This document shows positions 20,802 through 29,004 of a stretch of 64,000 bases of DNA, piece after piece. Under the pieces are notes generated by a model that was given only the letters and a program-made list of their open reading frames with translations, ran no database searches and was not told where the DNA came from. The stretch comes from Mesorhizobium sp. GbtcB19. Lineage in GTDB: Bacteria; Pseudomonadota; Alphaproteobacteria; Rhizobiales; Rhizobiaceae. The DNA is taken from positions 789,170-853,169 of the forward strand of contig NZ_JAGXJY010000001.1 in assembly GCF_019091085.1 (NCBI RefSeq), in the 5' to 3' direction. How positions within the stretch are numbered: position 1 is the first letter of the stretch; every line of letters starts with the position of its first letter. The position numbers were made by a program, and so were the translations under genes.

Positions 20802-20893
20802 CTAACCCAGAGGTTAGTAAAACACCGTAAAATATCATTTTACCGAACCAAACCGCTAGTGCAATGTGACTCTGGAGGATCGAAAGCCGTGCC
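20802..20893 (+). promoter_or_regulatory. Duplicated pcaD-type promoter with PcaQ box driving the importer operon (copy B)
   Basis: Begins with the near-perfect palindrome CTAACC-CAGA-GGTTAG (20802-20817), a PcaQ-type box, and continues in step with the pcaD promoter and leader (copy A) through the GGAGG ribosome site and a GTG at 20889. By eye about 76 of 92 positions agree, including an unbroken 25-base identical run (20828-20853 region). The GTG is out of frame with the binding protein gene downstream. Confidence 0.85.
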
Positions 20894-20896
20894 GTC

Positions 20897-20927
20897 CGGC
20901 AGCAAACGGAAGACCCGTTTGCCGCCG
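20897..20927 (+). promoter_or_regulatory. Leader stem-loop before the importer binding-protein gene
   Basis: An 8-base perfect stem GCAAACGG/CCGTTTGC (20902-20909 and 20915-20922) with a 5-base loop, extended by four more pairs beyond one mismatch. It lies between the duplicated pcaD leader and the true ribosome site GGGAGGAG of the binding-protein gene. It could stabilise the transcript 5' end or tune translation; there is no T run for termination. Confidence 0.45.
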
Positions 20928-20955
20928 TGTCGAACGGCCACTGAGGGAGGAGCAG

Positions 20956-22269
20956 ATGTCTCGCATTATCGGCGGCAAAACCGCAATTTCCGGCATTTCA
21001 CGACGCCAGTTCATCGCCACTTCGGTGGCCGGAGGCGCGGCATTGGCATTTGGCGGCAAGGCGTTCGCGCAAGCAGCCGACACGCTCAAGGTCGGCTTCG
21101 TCAGCCCGCGCACCGGCCCGCTTGCCGGCTTCGGCGAAACTGACGGTTATGTGCTCGACCTTGCCCGCAAGGCTCTGGCCAACGGCATCGAACTCGGCGG
21201 CAAGAAATACAGCGTGGAAATCCTCGATCAGGACACGCAGTCGGATCCGTCCCGGGCCGGCCAGCTTGCCAAGGACCTGATCAACAATCAGGCCATCGAC
21301 CTGATGCTGGCCGTCTCGACGCCGGAGGTCATCAACCCGGTGGCCGACGCCTGCGAAGCCGCCGGTGTGCCGTGCCTCTCCACCGTCATGCCCTGGGAGG
21401 CCTGGTATTTCGGCCGCGGCGCCAAGCCCGGCGCGCCCTCGCCTTTCAAATGGACCTATCATTTCGGCTTCGGCGTCGAGGAATTCTTCAAGGCCTATAT
21501 CTCGCAGTGGAACCTGATCGAGACCAACAAGAAGGTCGGCGTCATGTATCCCAACGACGCCGACGGCAACGCCATCCGCGCCCATCTGGCGCCGCTGCTG
21601 GCCAAGCAGGGTTTCACCATCGTCGATCCCGGCGCCTACGAGACCGGCACGACCGACTATTCCTCGCAGATCGCGCTGTTCAAGCAGGAAGGCGTCGAGA
21701 TCTTCAACTCCTTCCCGATCCCGCCGGACTTCGCCGCCTTCTGGCGCCAGGCCGCGCAACAGGGCCTGACACGGCAGATCAAGATCGCCCAGGTCGCCAA
21801 GACCGGCCTGTTCCCCTCCGACATCGAGGCGCTCGGCGATCTCGGCATGAAGATTTCCAGCGCCGCCTATTGGCACAAGGCCTTCCCCTACAAGTCGCCG
21901 CTGACCGGCGTTTCTGGAACCGAGCTTGCCGATGGCTATGAAGCGACAAGCGGCAAGCAGTGGACGCAGCAGCTCGGCGCCTCGATGTCGCTGCTCGACG
22001 CCGGCTTCGAAACCTTGAAGGCGAGTTCCAATGCCAAGGACAAGGCGGCGGTCGCCAAGGCGCTGAGCACGCTGAAGACCGAGACCATGATCGGCAAGGT
22101 CGACTTCACCAGCGGCCCGGTCGCCAATGTCTCGCCCGGCCCGATCATCGGCACGCAATGGGTCGCCGCCAAGGATGGCAGCAAATTCCCGCTCGACTAT
22201 GTCGTGACCGAAAACGCCACCGACCCGAAAGTGCCGGTCGAGGCCAAGCTCCAGCCGTATAACGGCTGA
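20956..22269 (+). CDS. Branched-chain-type ABC solute-binding protein, probable aromatic-acid (protocatechuate) binder
   Basis: 437 residues with a twin-arginine signal (SRRQFIATSVAGG, residues 15-27; cleavage near AFAQA at 40) and the type-I binding fold (LivJ/Peripla_BP_6). The ATG at 20956 is set by GGGAGGAG upstream. In S. meliloti PcaQ activates a protocatechuate-inducible ABC system (pcaMNVWX) of this class; the PcaQ box and the position beside pcaQ suggest this is the pcaM equivalent. The downstream alcohol and aldehyde dehydrogenases could point to a broader range of lignin monomers. Confidence 0.85.
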   Translation: MSRIIGGKTAISGISRRQFIATSVAGGAALAFGGKAFAQAADTLKVGFVSPRTGPLAGFGETDGYVLDLARKALANGIELGGKKYSVEILDQDTQSDPSRAGQLAKDLINNQAIDLMLAVSTPEVINPVADACEAAGVPCLSTVMPWEAWYFGRGAKPGAPSPFKWTYHFGFGVEEFFKAYISQWNLIETNKKVGVMYPNDADGNAIRAHLAPLLAKQGFTIVDPGAYETGTTDYSSQIALFKQEGVEIFNSFPIPPDFAAFWRQAAQQGLTRQIKIAQVAKTGLFPSDIEALGDLGMKISSAAYWHKAFPYKSPLTGVSGTELADGYEATSGKQWTQQLGASMSLLDAGFETLKASSNAKDKAAVAKALSTLKTETMIGKVDFTSGPVANVSPGPIIGTQWVAAKDGSKFPLDYVVTENATDPKVPVEAKLQPYNG

Positions 22270-22288
22270 TCTGTCGAGGAACCGCATC

Positions 22289-23029
22289 GTGAACGCCATG
22301 CCCAACGGTGCGATCCTCGATGCCGCCGGTATCCACAAGCGCTTTGGCGCGTTGGTGGTTCTGGACGACATCGACTTTGCCATGGGCGCCGAGGAAGCGG
22401 TCGGCATCGTCGGCCCGAACGGCGCCGGCAAGACGACGCTGCTCAGCGTGCTCTCGGGCGCCTATCCGCCGAGCGCCGGCACCATCGCCTTCAAGGGTGA
22501 TGACGTGACGGCGCTGCCGGCCACGCGGCGCTGCCGGCTGGGGCTGGTGCGCACCCATCAGGTGCCAAAACCCTTCGGCGGCATGACCGCTTTCGAGAAT
22601 GTCTTCGTCGCCGCTTCGCACGGCGCTGGGCTCGGCCGCGACGAGGCCTATGAAGAAGCGCTCGGCGCGCTGAAACTCTGCGGCATGCTGGGCGTTGCCA
22701 ACCGGCGCGCCGAGACGCTCGGCCTGCTCGACCGCAAGCGGCTGGAACTGGCGCGGGCGTTGGCCGCAAGGCCGACCCTGCTCCTGCTCGACGAGATCGG
22801 CGGCGGCCTGACCGACGGCGAGGCCGGCGAGCTGGTCGAGACCATCCGCGAATTGCGCCGCCGCAGGATAGGCATCGTCTGGATCGAGCACATCGTCCAC
22901 ATCCTGCTGCAGGTCGCCGAACGCCTGATCTGCATGGATGCTGGAAAAATCATCGCCGATGGCGAGCCACAGGCGGTGATGGCCGACCCGCATGTGATCA
23001 GCGCCTATCTCGGCGGAGGCCCGAAATGA
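22289..23029 (+). CDS. Branched-chain-type ABC ATPase, LivG-like
   Basis: 246 residues with Walker A GPNGAGKTT, a Q-loop at HQVPKPFG, a degenerate signature (LGLLDRKRLELARALAARP in place of LSxGxQ) and Walker B LLLLDEIGGGL. The start is GTG 22289 with GAGGA 8 bases upstream; ATG 22298 is an alternative. Note the LSYGEQR-like signature is weak here, as is common in LivG proteins. Overlaps the LivF-like gene by 4 bases. It may correspond to pcaW or pcaX. Confidence 0.9.
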   Translation: MNAMPNGAILDAAGIHKRFGALVVLDDIDFAMGAEEAVGIVGPNGAGKTTLLSVLSGAYPPSAGTIAFKGDDVTALPATRRCRLGLVRTHQVPKPFGGMTAFENVFVAASHGAGLGRDEAYEEALGALKLCGMLGVANRRAETLGLLDRKRLELARALAARPTLLLLDEIGGGLTDGEAGELVETIRELRRRRIGIVWIEHIVHILLQVAERLICMDAGKIIADGEPQAVMADPHVISAYLGGGPK

Positions 23030-23748
23030 GCCTGTTGTCGGTTGAGGATCTCGTCGTCCGCCACGGCCTGCTGCAGGCGGTGCGCGGCGTGACCCTCAGT
23101 GTGGAGCGCGGCGAGACGCTGGCTCTGGTCGGCGCCAATGGCGCAGGCAAAACGACACTGCTGAGGGCAATCGCCGGCGCGCACCAGGCCGCCTCCGGCC
23201 GCGTGGTTTTCGACGGTGCCGACCTTTCCGGCGTGCCATCGCATGAACGCGTCCGCAAGGGCGTCGCCTTGGTGCCTGAAGGCCGTAGGCTGTTCGTGCA
23301 GATGACGGTCGAGGAAAACCTGCTGCTTGGCCGCACCGCCGGCCGTCCCGGTGACTGGAGCGTCGAGCGCGTGCTCGAAACCTTCCCCAACCTCAAGCCG
23401 CGCCGCCGTGCCAAGGCCGGGCATCTTTCCGGCGGCGAGCAGCAGGCGACGGCGATCGGCCGCGCGCTGATGAGCAATCCCGACCTGCTCCTGCTCGACG
23501 AGGTCTCGCTCGGCCTGTCGCCGCTGGTCGTCGACCGCGTCTATGCTTCGCTGCACGGGTTGATCAGCTCCGGCACGACGATCATCCTCGTCGAGCAGGA
23601 CCTCAACCGCGCGCTCTCCGTCTCCAACAAGGTCATCTGCATGCTGGAGGGCCGGGTCGCGCTTGCCGGCGACAGCAGGAACGTCTCGCGCGACGAGGTG
23701 ACCAAAGCCTATTTCGGCCTGCACCGCGCCGGAGGCGTACCGGCATGA
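23026..23748 (+). CDS. Branched-chain-type ABC ATPase, LivF-like
   Basis: 240 residues with Walker A GANGAGKTT, the LivF hallmark VPEGRRLFVQMTVEENLLLG, signature LSGGEQQATAIGRALM and Walker B LLLLDEVSLGLSPLV. It pairs with the LivG-like ATPase to power the two permeases. Both ends overlap its neighbours by 4 bases (ATGA). Confidence 0.93.
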   Translation: MSLLSVEDLVVRHGLLQAVRGVTLSVERGETLALVGANGAGKTTLLRAIAGAHQAASGRVVFDGADLSGVPSHERVRKGVALVPEGRRLFVQMTVEENLLLGRTAGRPGDWSVERVLETFPNLKPRRRAKAGHLSGGEQQATAIGRALMSNPDLLLLDEVSLGLSPLVVDRVYASLHGLISSGTTIILVEQDLNRALSVSNKVICMLEGRVALAGDSRNVSRDEVTKAYFGLHRAGGVPA

Positions 23749-24641
23749 TGAACCAGATCGTCCAGGGCATCCTGCTCGGCGGCTATTACGCGCTGATCGC
23801 CTGCGGCCTCTCCTTCATGTTCTCGGTGATGCGCATCATCAACCTGGCGCATGGCAGTCTTGCCGTGCTGTCGGCCTTCGCGCTGTGGCTGCTCGCCTCG
23901 CGCTTCCACATCCCGCCTTTCTTGGGCCTCGCCATCGTGTTGCCGCTGATGGCCGTGATCGGCTGGGCCTTGCAGCGATTTCTGCTCGAACGCAGCGCGC
24001 GCGGTGGCGCGCTGCTGCCGATCCTCACCACCTTCGGTCTCGCCATCGTCATCGACAATGTGCTGTTCGAGCAGTTCGGCGCCGACACGCGCTCGCTGGC
24101 GCCGTTCATCGGCAGCCTGTCCTACGATTCCTGGGAATGGCCGGGCAGCATCTATGTCGGCAAGCTGGCGGTAATCATATTCGTCACCGCTGTCGTCCTG
24201 CTCGGCGGGCTGCAGCTGTTCCTCACCCGCACCGGCCTCGGCCGCTCGATCCGCGCCACGTCGGAAGACCCTGATACCGCCGGCCTGGTCGGCGTCGATG
24301 CGCGCCGCGCCAACGCCATCGCCGCGGCCATTGCCATGGTTACGGTCGGCCTTGCCGGCGCCTTCCTCGGCATGCGCGCCACCTTCGATCCCTATGCCGG
24401 CGCGACGCAACTTCTGTTCGCCTTCGAGGCGGCCGTCATCGGCGGCGCCGGCTCGCTCTGGGGCACGCTGATCGGCGGCATCGTGCTGGCGCTCGCCCAG
24501 ACGCTCGGCGCGACAGTGCATCCGCAAGGCTTTCTGATCGGGGGCCACGTCGCCTTCCTGATCGTGCTGTTCATCCGCCTCTACACATCCGGCCTCGGCC
24601 TGCGCGGTTTGCTCGGTCTCGCCTCGGGGAAGGCGTCATGA
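23745..24641 (+). CDS. Branched-chain-type ABC permease, LivH-like
   Basis: 298 residues, very hydrophobic with about eight helices, starting with the LivH pattern QGILLGGYYALIACGLSFMF and containing the coupling block RSIRATSEDPDTAGLVGVDA. Two adjacent in-frame ATGs (23745, 23748); the first overlaps the upstream stop. It forms the inner-membrane channel with the LivM-like protein. Confidence 0.92.
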   Translation: MMNQIVQGILLGGYYALIACGLSFMFSVMRIINLAHGSLAVLSAFALWLLASRFHIPPFLGLAIVLPLMAVIGWALQRFLLERSARGGALLPILTTFGLAIVIDNVLFEQFGADTRSLAPFIGSLSYDSWEWPGSIYVGKLAVIIFVTAVVLLGGLQLFLTRTGLGRSIRATSEDPDTAGLVGVDARRANAIAAAIAMVTVGLAGAFLGMRATFDPYAGATQLLFAFEAAVIGGAGSLWGTLIGGIVLALAQTLGATVHPQGFLIGGHVAFLIVLFIRLYTSGLGLRGLLGLASGKAS

Positions 24642-25702
24642 GCGCCGTCTCTCCCGTCATCGAGCGCGGCACTTCCGCGTCGCGCATCGCCGGCATCGGC
24701 GTCGTGGCCATCATCGCGATGCTCGCCATCGCGCCGCAGTTCCTGTCCGCCGGCTCGGTCGACCGCATGACCGCTTTGTTCATCTACGTGATCCTCGCCG
24801 CCATGTGGAACGCGCTGGCTGGCTTCGGCGGACTGGTCTCGGTCGGCCAGCAGGTGTTCTTCGGCCTCGGCGCCTATTTCGCCATCCGGCTTGCCAATGC
24901 CGGCCTCAATCCGTTCGTCTCGCTGTTCGTCTCGGCAATCATCGTCGGGGCCGTGTCCTGGCCGATTTCGCTCTTCATGCTTCGCTTGAAGAACGGCGAA
25001 TTCGCCATCGGCATGTGGGTGATCGCCGCGCTGACCCATCTCCTTGTCAATCTCGACCGGCTGATCCAGGGCGAGACCGGCACCTCGCTCATCTCGCTCA
25101 ACGTCTATGACGCGTCGATGCGCCGGGTGACCATCTACTGGCTGGCGCTGGCGTCGATGACGGCGCTGCTGGCCGTCCTGTTCGGCCTGCTGCGCGGCAG
25201 CACCGGCGCCGCCATCCGCGCCATCCGCGACAATGAGGATGCGGCTGCCTCCGTCGGCGTGCGCGTCACCGGCACCAAGCGGCTGCTCTTCGTGCTCGCC
25301 GCCTTCGGCATCGGCGTCGCCGGCGCGCTGTGGCTGGCGACCGCCATCACCTTCCAGCCGAAGACCTATTTCAGCGTGCAGTGGACCGCCTACATGATTT
25401 TCATGGTGCTGGTCGGCGGCATCGGCACCTTCGAGGGCGCCATCATCGGCGCGCTGATCTTCTTCCTCATCGAAACCTGGTTCGGCGGCGCCGGCGTCTG
25501 GTACCTGATCGGCCTCGGCGCCACGGCGCTCGTCTTCTCGCTGCTGTTGCCGCGCGGCCTGTGGGGCACGCTGGAAGAGCGCTTCGGCTGGCGCCTGTTG
25601 TCGGTCGGCTACCGGGTCAGGCTTCCTGCTGTTGGCGCGGCAGACCTCGCCGCCGACACAACCGCATCGGCACAGACAACCACACACAGGGAAAAGGCAT
25701 GA
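24638..25702 (+). CDS. Branched-chain-type ABC permease, LivM-like
   Basis: 354 residues, about ten helices, with the LivM core GFGGLVSVGQQVFFGLGAYF and coupling block AIRAIRDNEDAAASVGVRV. The hydrophilic C-terminal tail of about 40 residues (AADTTASAQTTTHREKA at the end) is longer than usual. Overlaps the SDR gene by 4 bases, so import and the first oxidation steps are co-expressed. Confidence 0.92.
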   Translation: MSAVSPVIERGTSASRIAGIGVVAIIAMLAIAPQFLSAGSVDRMTALFIYVILAAMWNALAGFGGLVSVGQQVFFGLGAYFAIRLANAGLNPFVSLFVSAIIVGAVSWPISLFMLRLKNGEFAIGMWVIAALTHLLVNLDRLIQGETGTSLISLNVYDASMRRVTIYWLALASMTALLAVLFGLLRGSTGAAIRAIRDNEDAAASVGVRVTGTKRLLFVLAAFGIGVAGALWLATAITFQPKTYFSVQWTAYMIFMVLVGGIGTFEGAIIGALIFFLIETWFGGAGVWYLIGLGATALVFSLLLPRGLWGTLEERFGWRLLSVGYRVRLPAVGAADLAADTTASAQTTTHREKA

Positions 25703-26490
25703 GCATCCTGTTCGGCAAGACGATCCTTATCACCGGCGTCGCCTCCGGCATCGGCGCCCGCACGGCCGAACTGGCGGGTCAGCTTGGCGCCGACGTGATC
25801 GGCATGGACGTCCGCGAACCGGCCGATCGTCAGGGCATCTTCGTCCAGGCCGACATCTCGTCCAAGGCCGGCGTCGATGATCTCGTCACGCGGCTGCCGC
25901 AGCGCCTGGACGCGCTGTGCAACGTCGCCGGCCTTTCCGGCAACACGGGCGCGGCATCGACGCTCGCCGTCAACTTCTACGGCCTGCGCGCGCTCTCGGA
26001 AGCGCTGGCGCCAAAACTTCGCGAAGGCGGCGCCGTCGTCAACGTCGCCTCGATCGCGGGCTTCGGCTGGCGCGCCAACCTCAACCGCGCAGCCTCGATG
26101 GTCAGCGTCGAGGGCTTTCCCGATGTCGCCAAGGTGATTGCCGACCACGCGGTGAAGAACGAGGAAGGCTATCCGGTCTCGAAGGAGCTTTTGCTCCTGT
26201 GGACGTTTCGCGCAGCACATCAGGAGCTGTTCAAGAGCCGAGGCATCCGCGTCAATGCGGTCAGCCCTGGTCCGGTCGAGACGCCGATCCTCAAACAGTT
26301 CCGTGCGGTCCTCGGCGATTCCAAGGTCGATAGCGATATCGCCCGCGTCGGCCGCGCCGGAACGTCTGGCGACATCGCGCCCGTCGTGCTGTTCCTGTGC
26401 TCCGACGCCGCACGCTGGATCAACGGCGCCAACGTGCCCGTCGACGGCGGCCTCGAAGCATCTATAAACGCCGAAGTGCTCGGCTTCTGA
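25699..26490 (+). CDS. SDR oxidoreductase, coniferyl-alcohol dehydrogenase-like
   Basis: 263 residues of the short-chain dehydrogenase family. The cofactor motif TGVASGIG is at residues 12-19, the catalytic residues are Ser118, Tyr158 and Lys162 (YPVSK), and the C-terminal SRxINGxxxPVDGG type ending reads ARWINGANVPVDGG. The order of blocks (VTGVSSGIG, CNIAG, YQYxKEAL, IAPGP) resembles CalA, coniferyl alcohol dehydrogenase of Pseudomonas HR199. Encoded between an aromatic importer and a vanillin-type aldehyde dehydrogenase, it probably oxidises a benzylic or cinnamyl alcohol to the aldehyde. A steroid dehydrogenase role is less likely in this context. Confidence 0.75.
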   Translation: MSILFGKTILITGVASGIGARTAELAGQLGADVIGMDVREPADRQGIFVQADISSKAGVDDLVTRLPQRLDALCNVAGLSGNTGAASTLAVNFYGLRALSEALAPKLREGGAVVNVASIAGFGWRANLNRAASMVSVEGFPDVAKVIADHAVKNEEGYPVSKELLLLWTFRAAHQELFKSRGIRVNAVSPGPVETPILKQFRAVLGDSKVDSDIARVGRAGTSGDIAPVVLFLCSDAARWINGANVPVDGGLEASINAEVLGF

Positions 26491-26530
26491 GACAATCTGC
26501 GACGCTCGATCGGGCGCAAGGGAGAGACCA

Positions 26531-27976
26531 ATGGACATCGGACTTTTGATCGACGGCGACGAGCGGGCAGCGACCGGCAAGGCGTCCTATGAGCGCCTTG
26601 ACCCGTTCACCGGCAAGCTGGCCACACGCGCGGCCGCTGCAAGCATCGCCGACGCCAACGCGGCAGTCGATTCCGCAGCTGCTGCGTTCGATGCCTGGTC
26701 GAAGACCGGCCCGGGCGAGCGCCGTGCCCTGCTTTCCAAGGCAGCCGACGTCATGGCCTCCAAGGTCGGCGAGTTCACCCGGCTGATGATGGAAGAGACC
26801 GGCGCCACCGGCCCCTGGGCCGGCTTCAACGTCATGCTGGCTTCCAACATGCTGCGCGAAGCAGCCGCCATGACGACGCAGATCTCCGGCGAGATCATTC
26901 CCTCGGATAAGCCCGGCACGCTCGCCATGGCGATCCGCCAGCCGGCCGGCGTCTGCCTCGGCATCGCGCCATGGAACGCGCCGGTTATCCTCGGCACGCG
27001 GGCGCTCGCGATGCCGCTCGCCTGCGGCAACACGGTGGTGCTGAAGGCTTCCGAAATGTGCCCCGGCACGCATCGCCTGATCGGCCAGGTGCTGGTCGAG
27101 GCCGGCCTGCCCAAGGGAGTCGTCAACGTCGTCACCAACGACCCGAAGGACGCAGCAGGCATCGTCGAGGCGCTGATCGCGCATCCGGCGGTGAAGCGCG
27201 TCAACTTCACCGGCTCGACCAAGGTCGGTCGCATCATCGCCGAGCTCTCCGGTCGCCACCTCAAGCCGGCGCTGCTCGAGCTCGGCGGCAAGGCGCCGCT
27301 TGTCGTGCTCGACGACGCCGACATCGGCGCCGCGGTCAATGCCGCTGTTTTCGGCGCCTTCATGCATCAGGGCCAGATCTGCATGTCGACAGAGCGCCTC
27401 ATCGTCGATGAAAAGATCGCCGACGAGTTCGTCGCCAAACTGGCCGCGCGTGCCGCAAAACTTCCCGCCGGCGATCCACGCGGCCATGTCGTGTTGGGCT
27501 CTCTCATCAGCAGCCAGGCGGCCGACAAGATGGAAGAGTTGATCGCCGACGCGACCGCGAAAGGCGCGACGCTTGCCGCCGGCGGCAAGCGCACCGGCAC
27601 GGTCGTGGAAGCAACGCTCCTCGACCATGTGACGCCCGCCATGCGCGTCTATGCGGAAGAGTCCTTCGGCCCGGTGAAACCGGTCATTCGCGTGAAAGGC
27701 GAAGAGGAGGCCGTGCGTGTCGCCAACGACACCGAATATGGCCTATCGTCGGCCGTGTTCAGCCGCGACATACGCCGCGCCATGGCCGTCGCCGCGCGCA
27801 TCCAGGCCGGCATCTGCCACATCAACGGCCCGACCGTCGGCGACGAGGCGCAGATGCCGTTCGGGGGCGTGAAAGGCTCGGGCTATGGCCGTTTCGGCGG
27901 CAAGGCCTCGATCGCCGAATTCACCGACCTGCGCTGGCTGACGATCGAGGATCCGGGACAGCATTACCCGTTCTGA
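26531..27976 (+). CDS. Aldehyde dehydrogenase, vanillin/benzaldehyde type
   Basis: 481 residues with Glu250 (LELGGKAP) and the nucleophile Cys284 (GQICMST), complete for the ALDH family. The GIAPWNAPVILG block and the compact C-terminus ending in QHYPF match the vanillin/salicylaldehyde dehydrogenase branch. It would oxidise an aromatic aldehyde to the acid (vanillin to vanillate or 4-hydroxybenzaldehyde to the PobA substrate). GGGAGAGACC precedes ATG 26531. It is the last gene of the PcaQ-box operon and is followed by a hairpin repeat that may terminate it. Confidence 0.85.
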   Translation: MDIGLLIDGDERAATGKASYERLDPFTGKLATRAAAASIADANAAVDSAAAAFDAWSKTGPGERRALLSKAADVMASKVGEFTRLMMEETGATGPWAGFNVMLASNMLREAAAMTTQISGEIIPSDKPGTLAMAIRQPAGVCLGIAPWNAPVILGTRALAMPLACGNTVVLKASEMCPGTHRLIGQVLVEAGLPKGVVNVVTNDPKDAAGIVEALIAHPAVKRVNFTGSTKVGRIIAELSGRHLKPALLELGGKAPLVVLDDADIGAAVNAAVFGAFMHQGQICMSTERLIVDEKIADEFVAKLAARAAKLPAGDPRGHVVLGSLISSQAADKMEELIADATAKGATLAAGGKRTGTVVEATLLDHVTPAMRVYAEESFGPVKPVIRVKGEEEAVRVANDTEYGLSSAVFSRDIRRAMAVAARIQAGICHINGPTVGDEAQMPFGGVKGSGYGRFGGKASIAEFTDLRWLTIEDPGQHYPF

Positions 27977-27987
27977 TTAGCAGCTTC

Positions 27988-28140
27988 TTCCTTCTCCCCC
28001 TGTGGGAGAAGGTGGATCGGCGCGCAGCGCCGAGACGGATGAGGGGTGTTCCAGCGGAGTGAGACGCTGGCGTTCCCTGGAGCACCCCTCATCCGACCTC
28101 GCTTCGCGAGGCCACCTTCCCCCACAAGGGGGGAAGGAAG
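27988..28140. repeat. Palindromic intergenic repeat (RIME-like), second copy
   Basis: Between convergent genes. Outer arms TTCCTTCTCCCCCTGTGGG (from 27988) and the complementary CCCACAAGGGGGGAAGGAA (to 28139) enclose matching GAAGGTGG/CCACCTTC and GGATGAGGGGTG/CACCCCTCATCC blocks, and the centre has an inner hairpin CCAGCG/CGCTGG. It shares the CGCCGAGACGG block with the element at 11031-11189, so both belong to one repeat family. Confidence 0.75.
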
Positions 28141-28148
28141 AGATGCCC

Positions 28149-29003
28149 TCACCCCAGCGTCAGTCCGGCCTTCCTCGCTTCATCGCGCAGGAACGGCAGT
28201 CCAACCTCGATGACGTCGCGCGGATCCTCCGCCACCGGCCGCCACACGGCAAGACCGCCGGCGATGTCGACATCGACATGGTTCATGCTTTCGAGTGTGA
28301 TCGCGCCCTGATAGCCGATGTCAGCGATCGCCTTCATGCAGGCCGCCCAGTTGAGCATGCCGCGCCCCGGCACGCCGCGATTGGCTTCCGACACATGCAC
28401 ATAGCCGAGATAGGGCGCCGCCGCCTCGAAGCCGGAGGCAAAACTCTCCTCCTCGATATGCATGTGATAGGTGTCGAGATGAATGAAGATGTTGTCGGCG
28501 CCGACGCGCTCGATGATACGCGCCGCGTCGATGCCGCGGTTGATCAGATGCGTCTCGTAGCGATTGCAGGGCTCGATGCCGAGCTTGAGGCTGCGTGACT
28601 TCGCCGACTTCGCTGCCCGTTCGAGGAAGCGGCACATGCCGTCGATCTCGCGCTGCGTCGGTGCCCGGCCGGTGGTCTTACCGATCGTGCCGTAAGTGAC
28701 GCCGCCAAGCGCCTCGGCGCCGACCTCGTTGCAGACCTTGAAGGCCGGCTGCAGGAAGTCGAGCGCCTCTTCCGGCCGCTCGACCACATCGAGCGCGCGC
28801 GGCAGGCCGAGCGACGGGATGAGCTGGACACCGTAATGATTGGCGAAGCCCCGCGTGCGCTTGGTGTCGATCTCCTCGGGGCGCAGCAGCGGGATCTCCA
28901 TCAGGCCGATGCCAAGCTCCTTCAGCCGGTCCATCCGCGGCTCGATGCGGGCAAGGTCCCAGACCGGAGCGATGGCGAAAGTGTGCAGTCCGAAGGTATT
29001 CAT
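28149..29003 (-). CDS. Sugar isomerase/epimerase, D-allulose/D-tagatose 3-epimerase-like
   Basis: 284 residues, xylose-isomerase-like TIM barrel. The metal-site pattern of the D-tagatose 3-epimerase group is readable: Glu in LGIEPCNRYET, Asp and His in HLDTYHMHIEEESF, the SEANRGVPGRGMLNW block, and Glu in ITLESMNH. It would epimerise a ketose at C3 in the cytosol. ATG 29003 is one base from the upstream ATPase stop; the longer frame to 29039 is rejected because it runs into that gene. Being last in a ribose-type importer operon, it probably acts on the imported sugar. Confidence 0.82.
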   Translation of the reverse strand: MNTFGLHTFAIAPVWDLARIEPRMDRLKELGIGLMEIPLLRPEEIDTKRTRGFANHYGVQLIPSLGLPRALDVVERPEEALDFLQPAFKVCNEVGAEALGGVTYGTIGKTTGRAPTQREIDGMCRFLERAAKSAKSRSLKLGIEPCNRYETHLINRGIDAARIIERVGADNIFIHLDTYHMHIEEESFASGFEAAAPYLGYVHVSEANRGVPGRGMLNWAACMKAIADIGYQGAITLESMNHVDVDIAGGLAVWRPVAEDPRDVIEVGLPFLRDEARKAGLTLG

Positions 29004-29004
29004 A

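Noticed and set aside
20998..22431. A 477-codon minus-strand frame opposite the importer binding protein
   Set aside because: Antisense shadow spanning two real genes; no ribosome site or recognisable domain.
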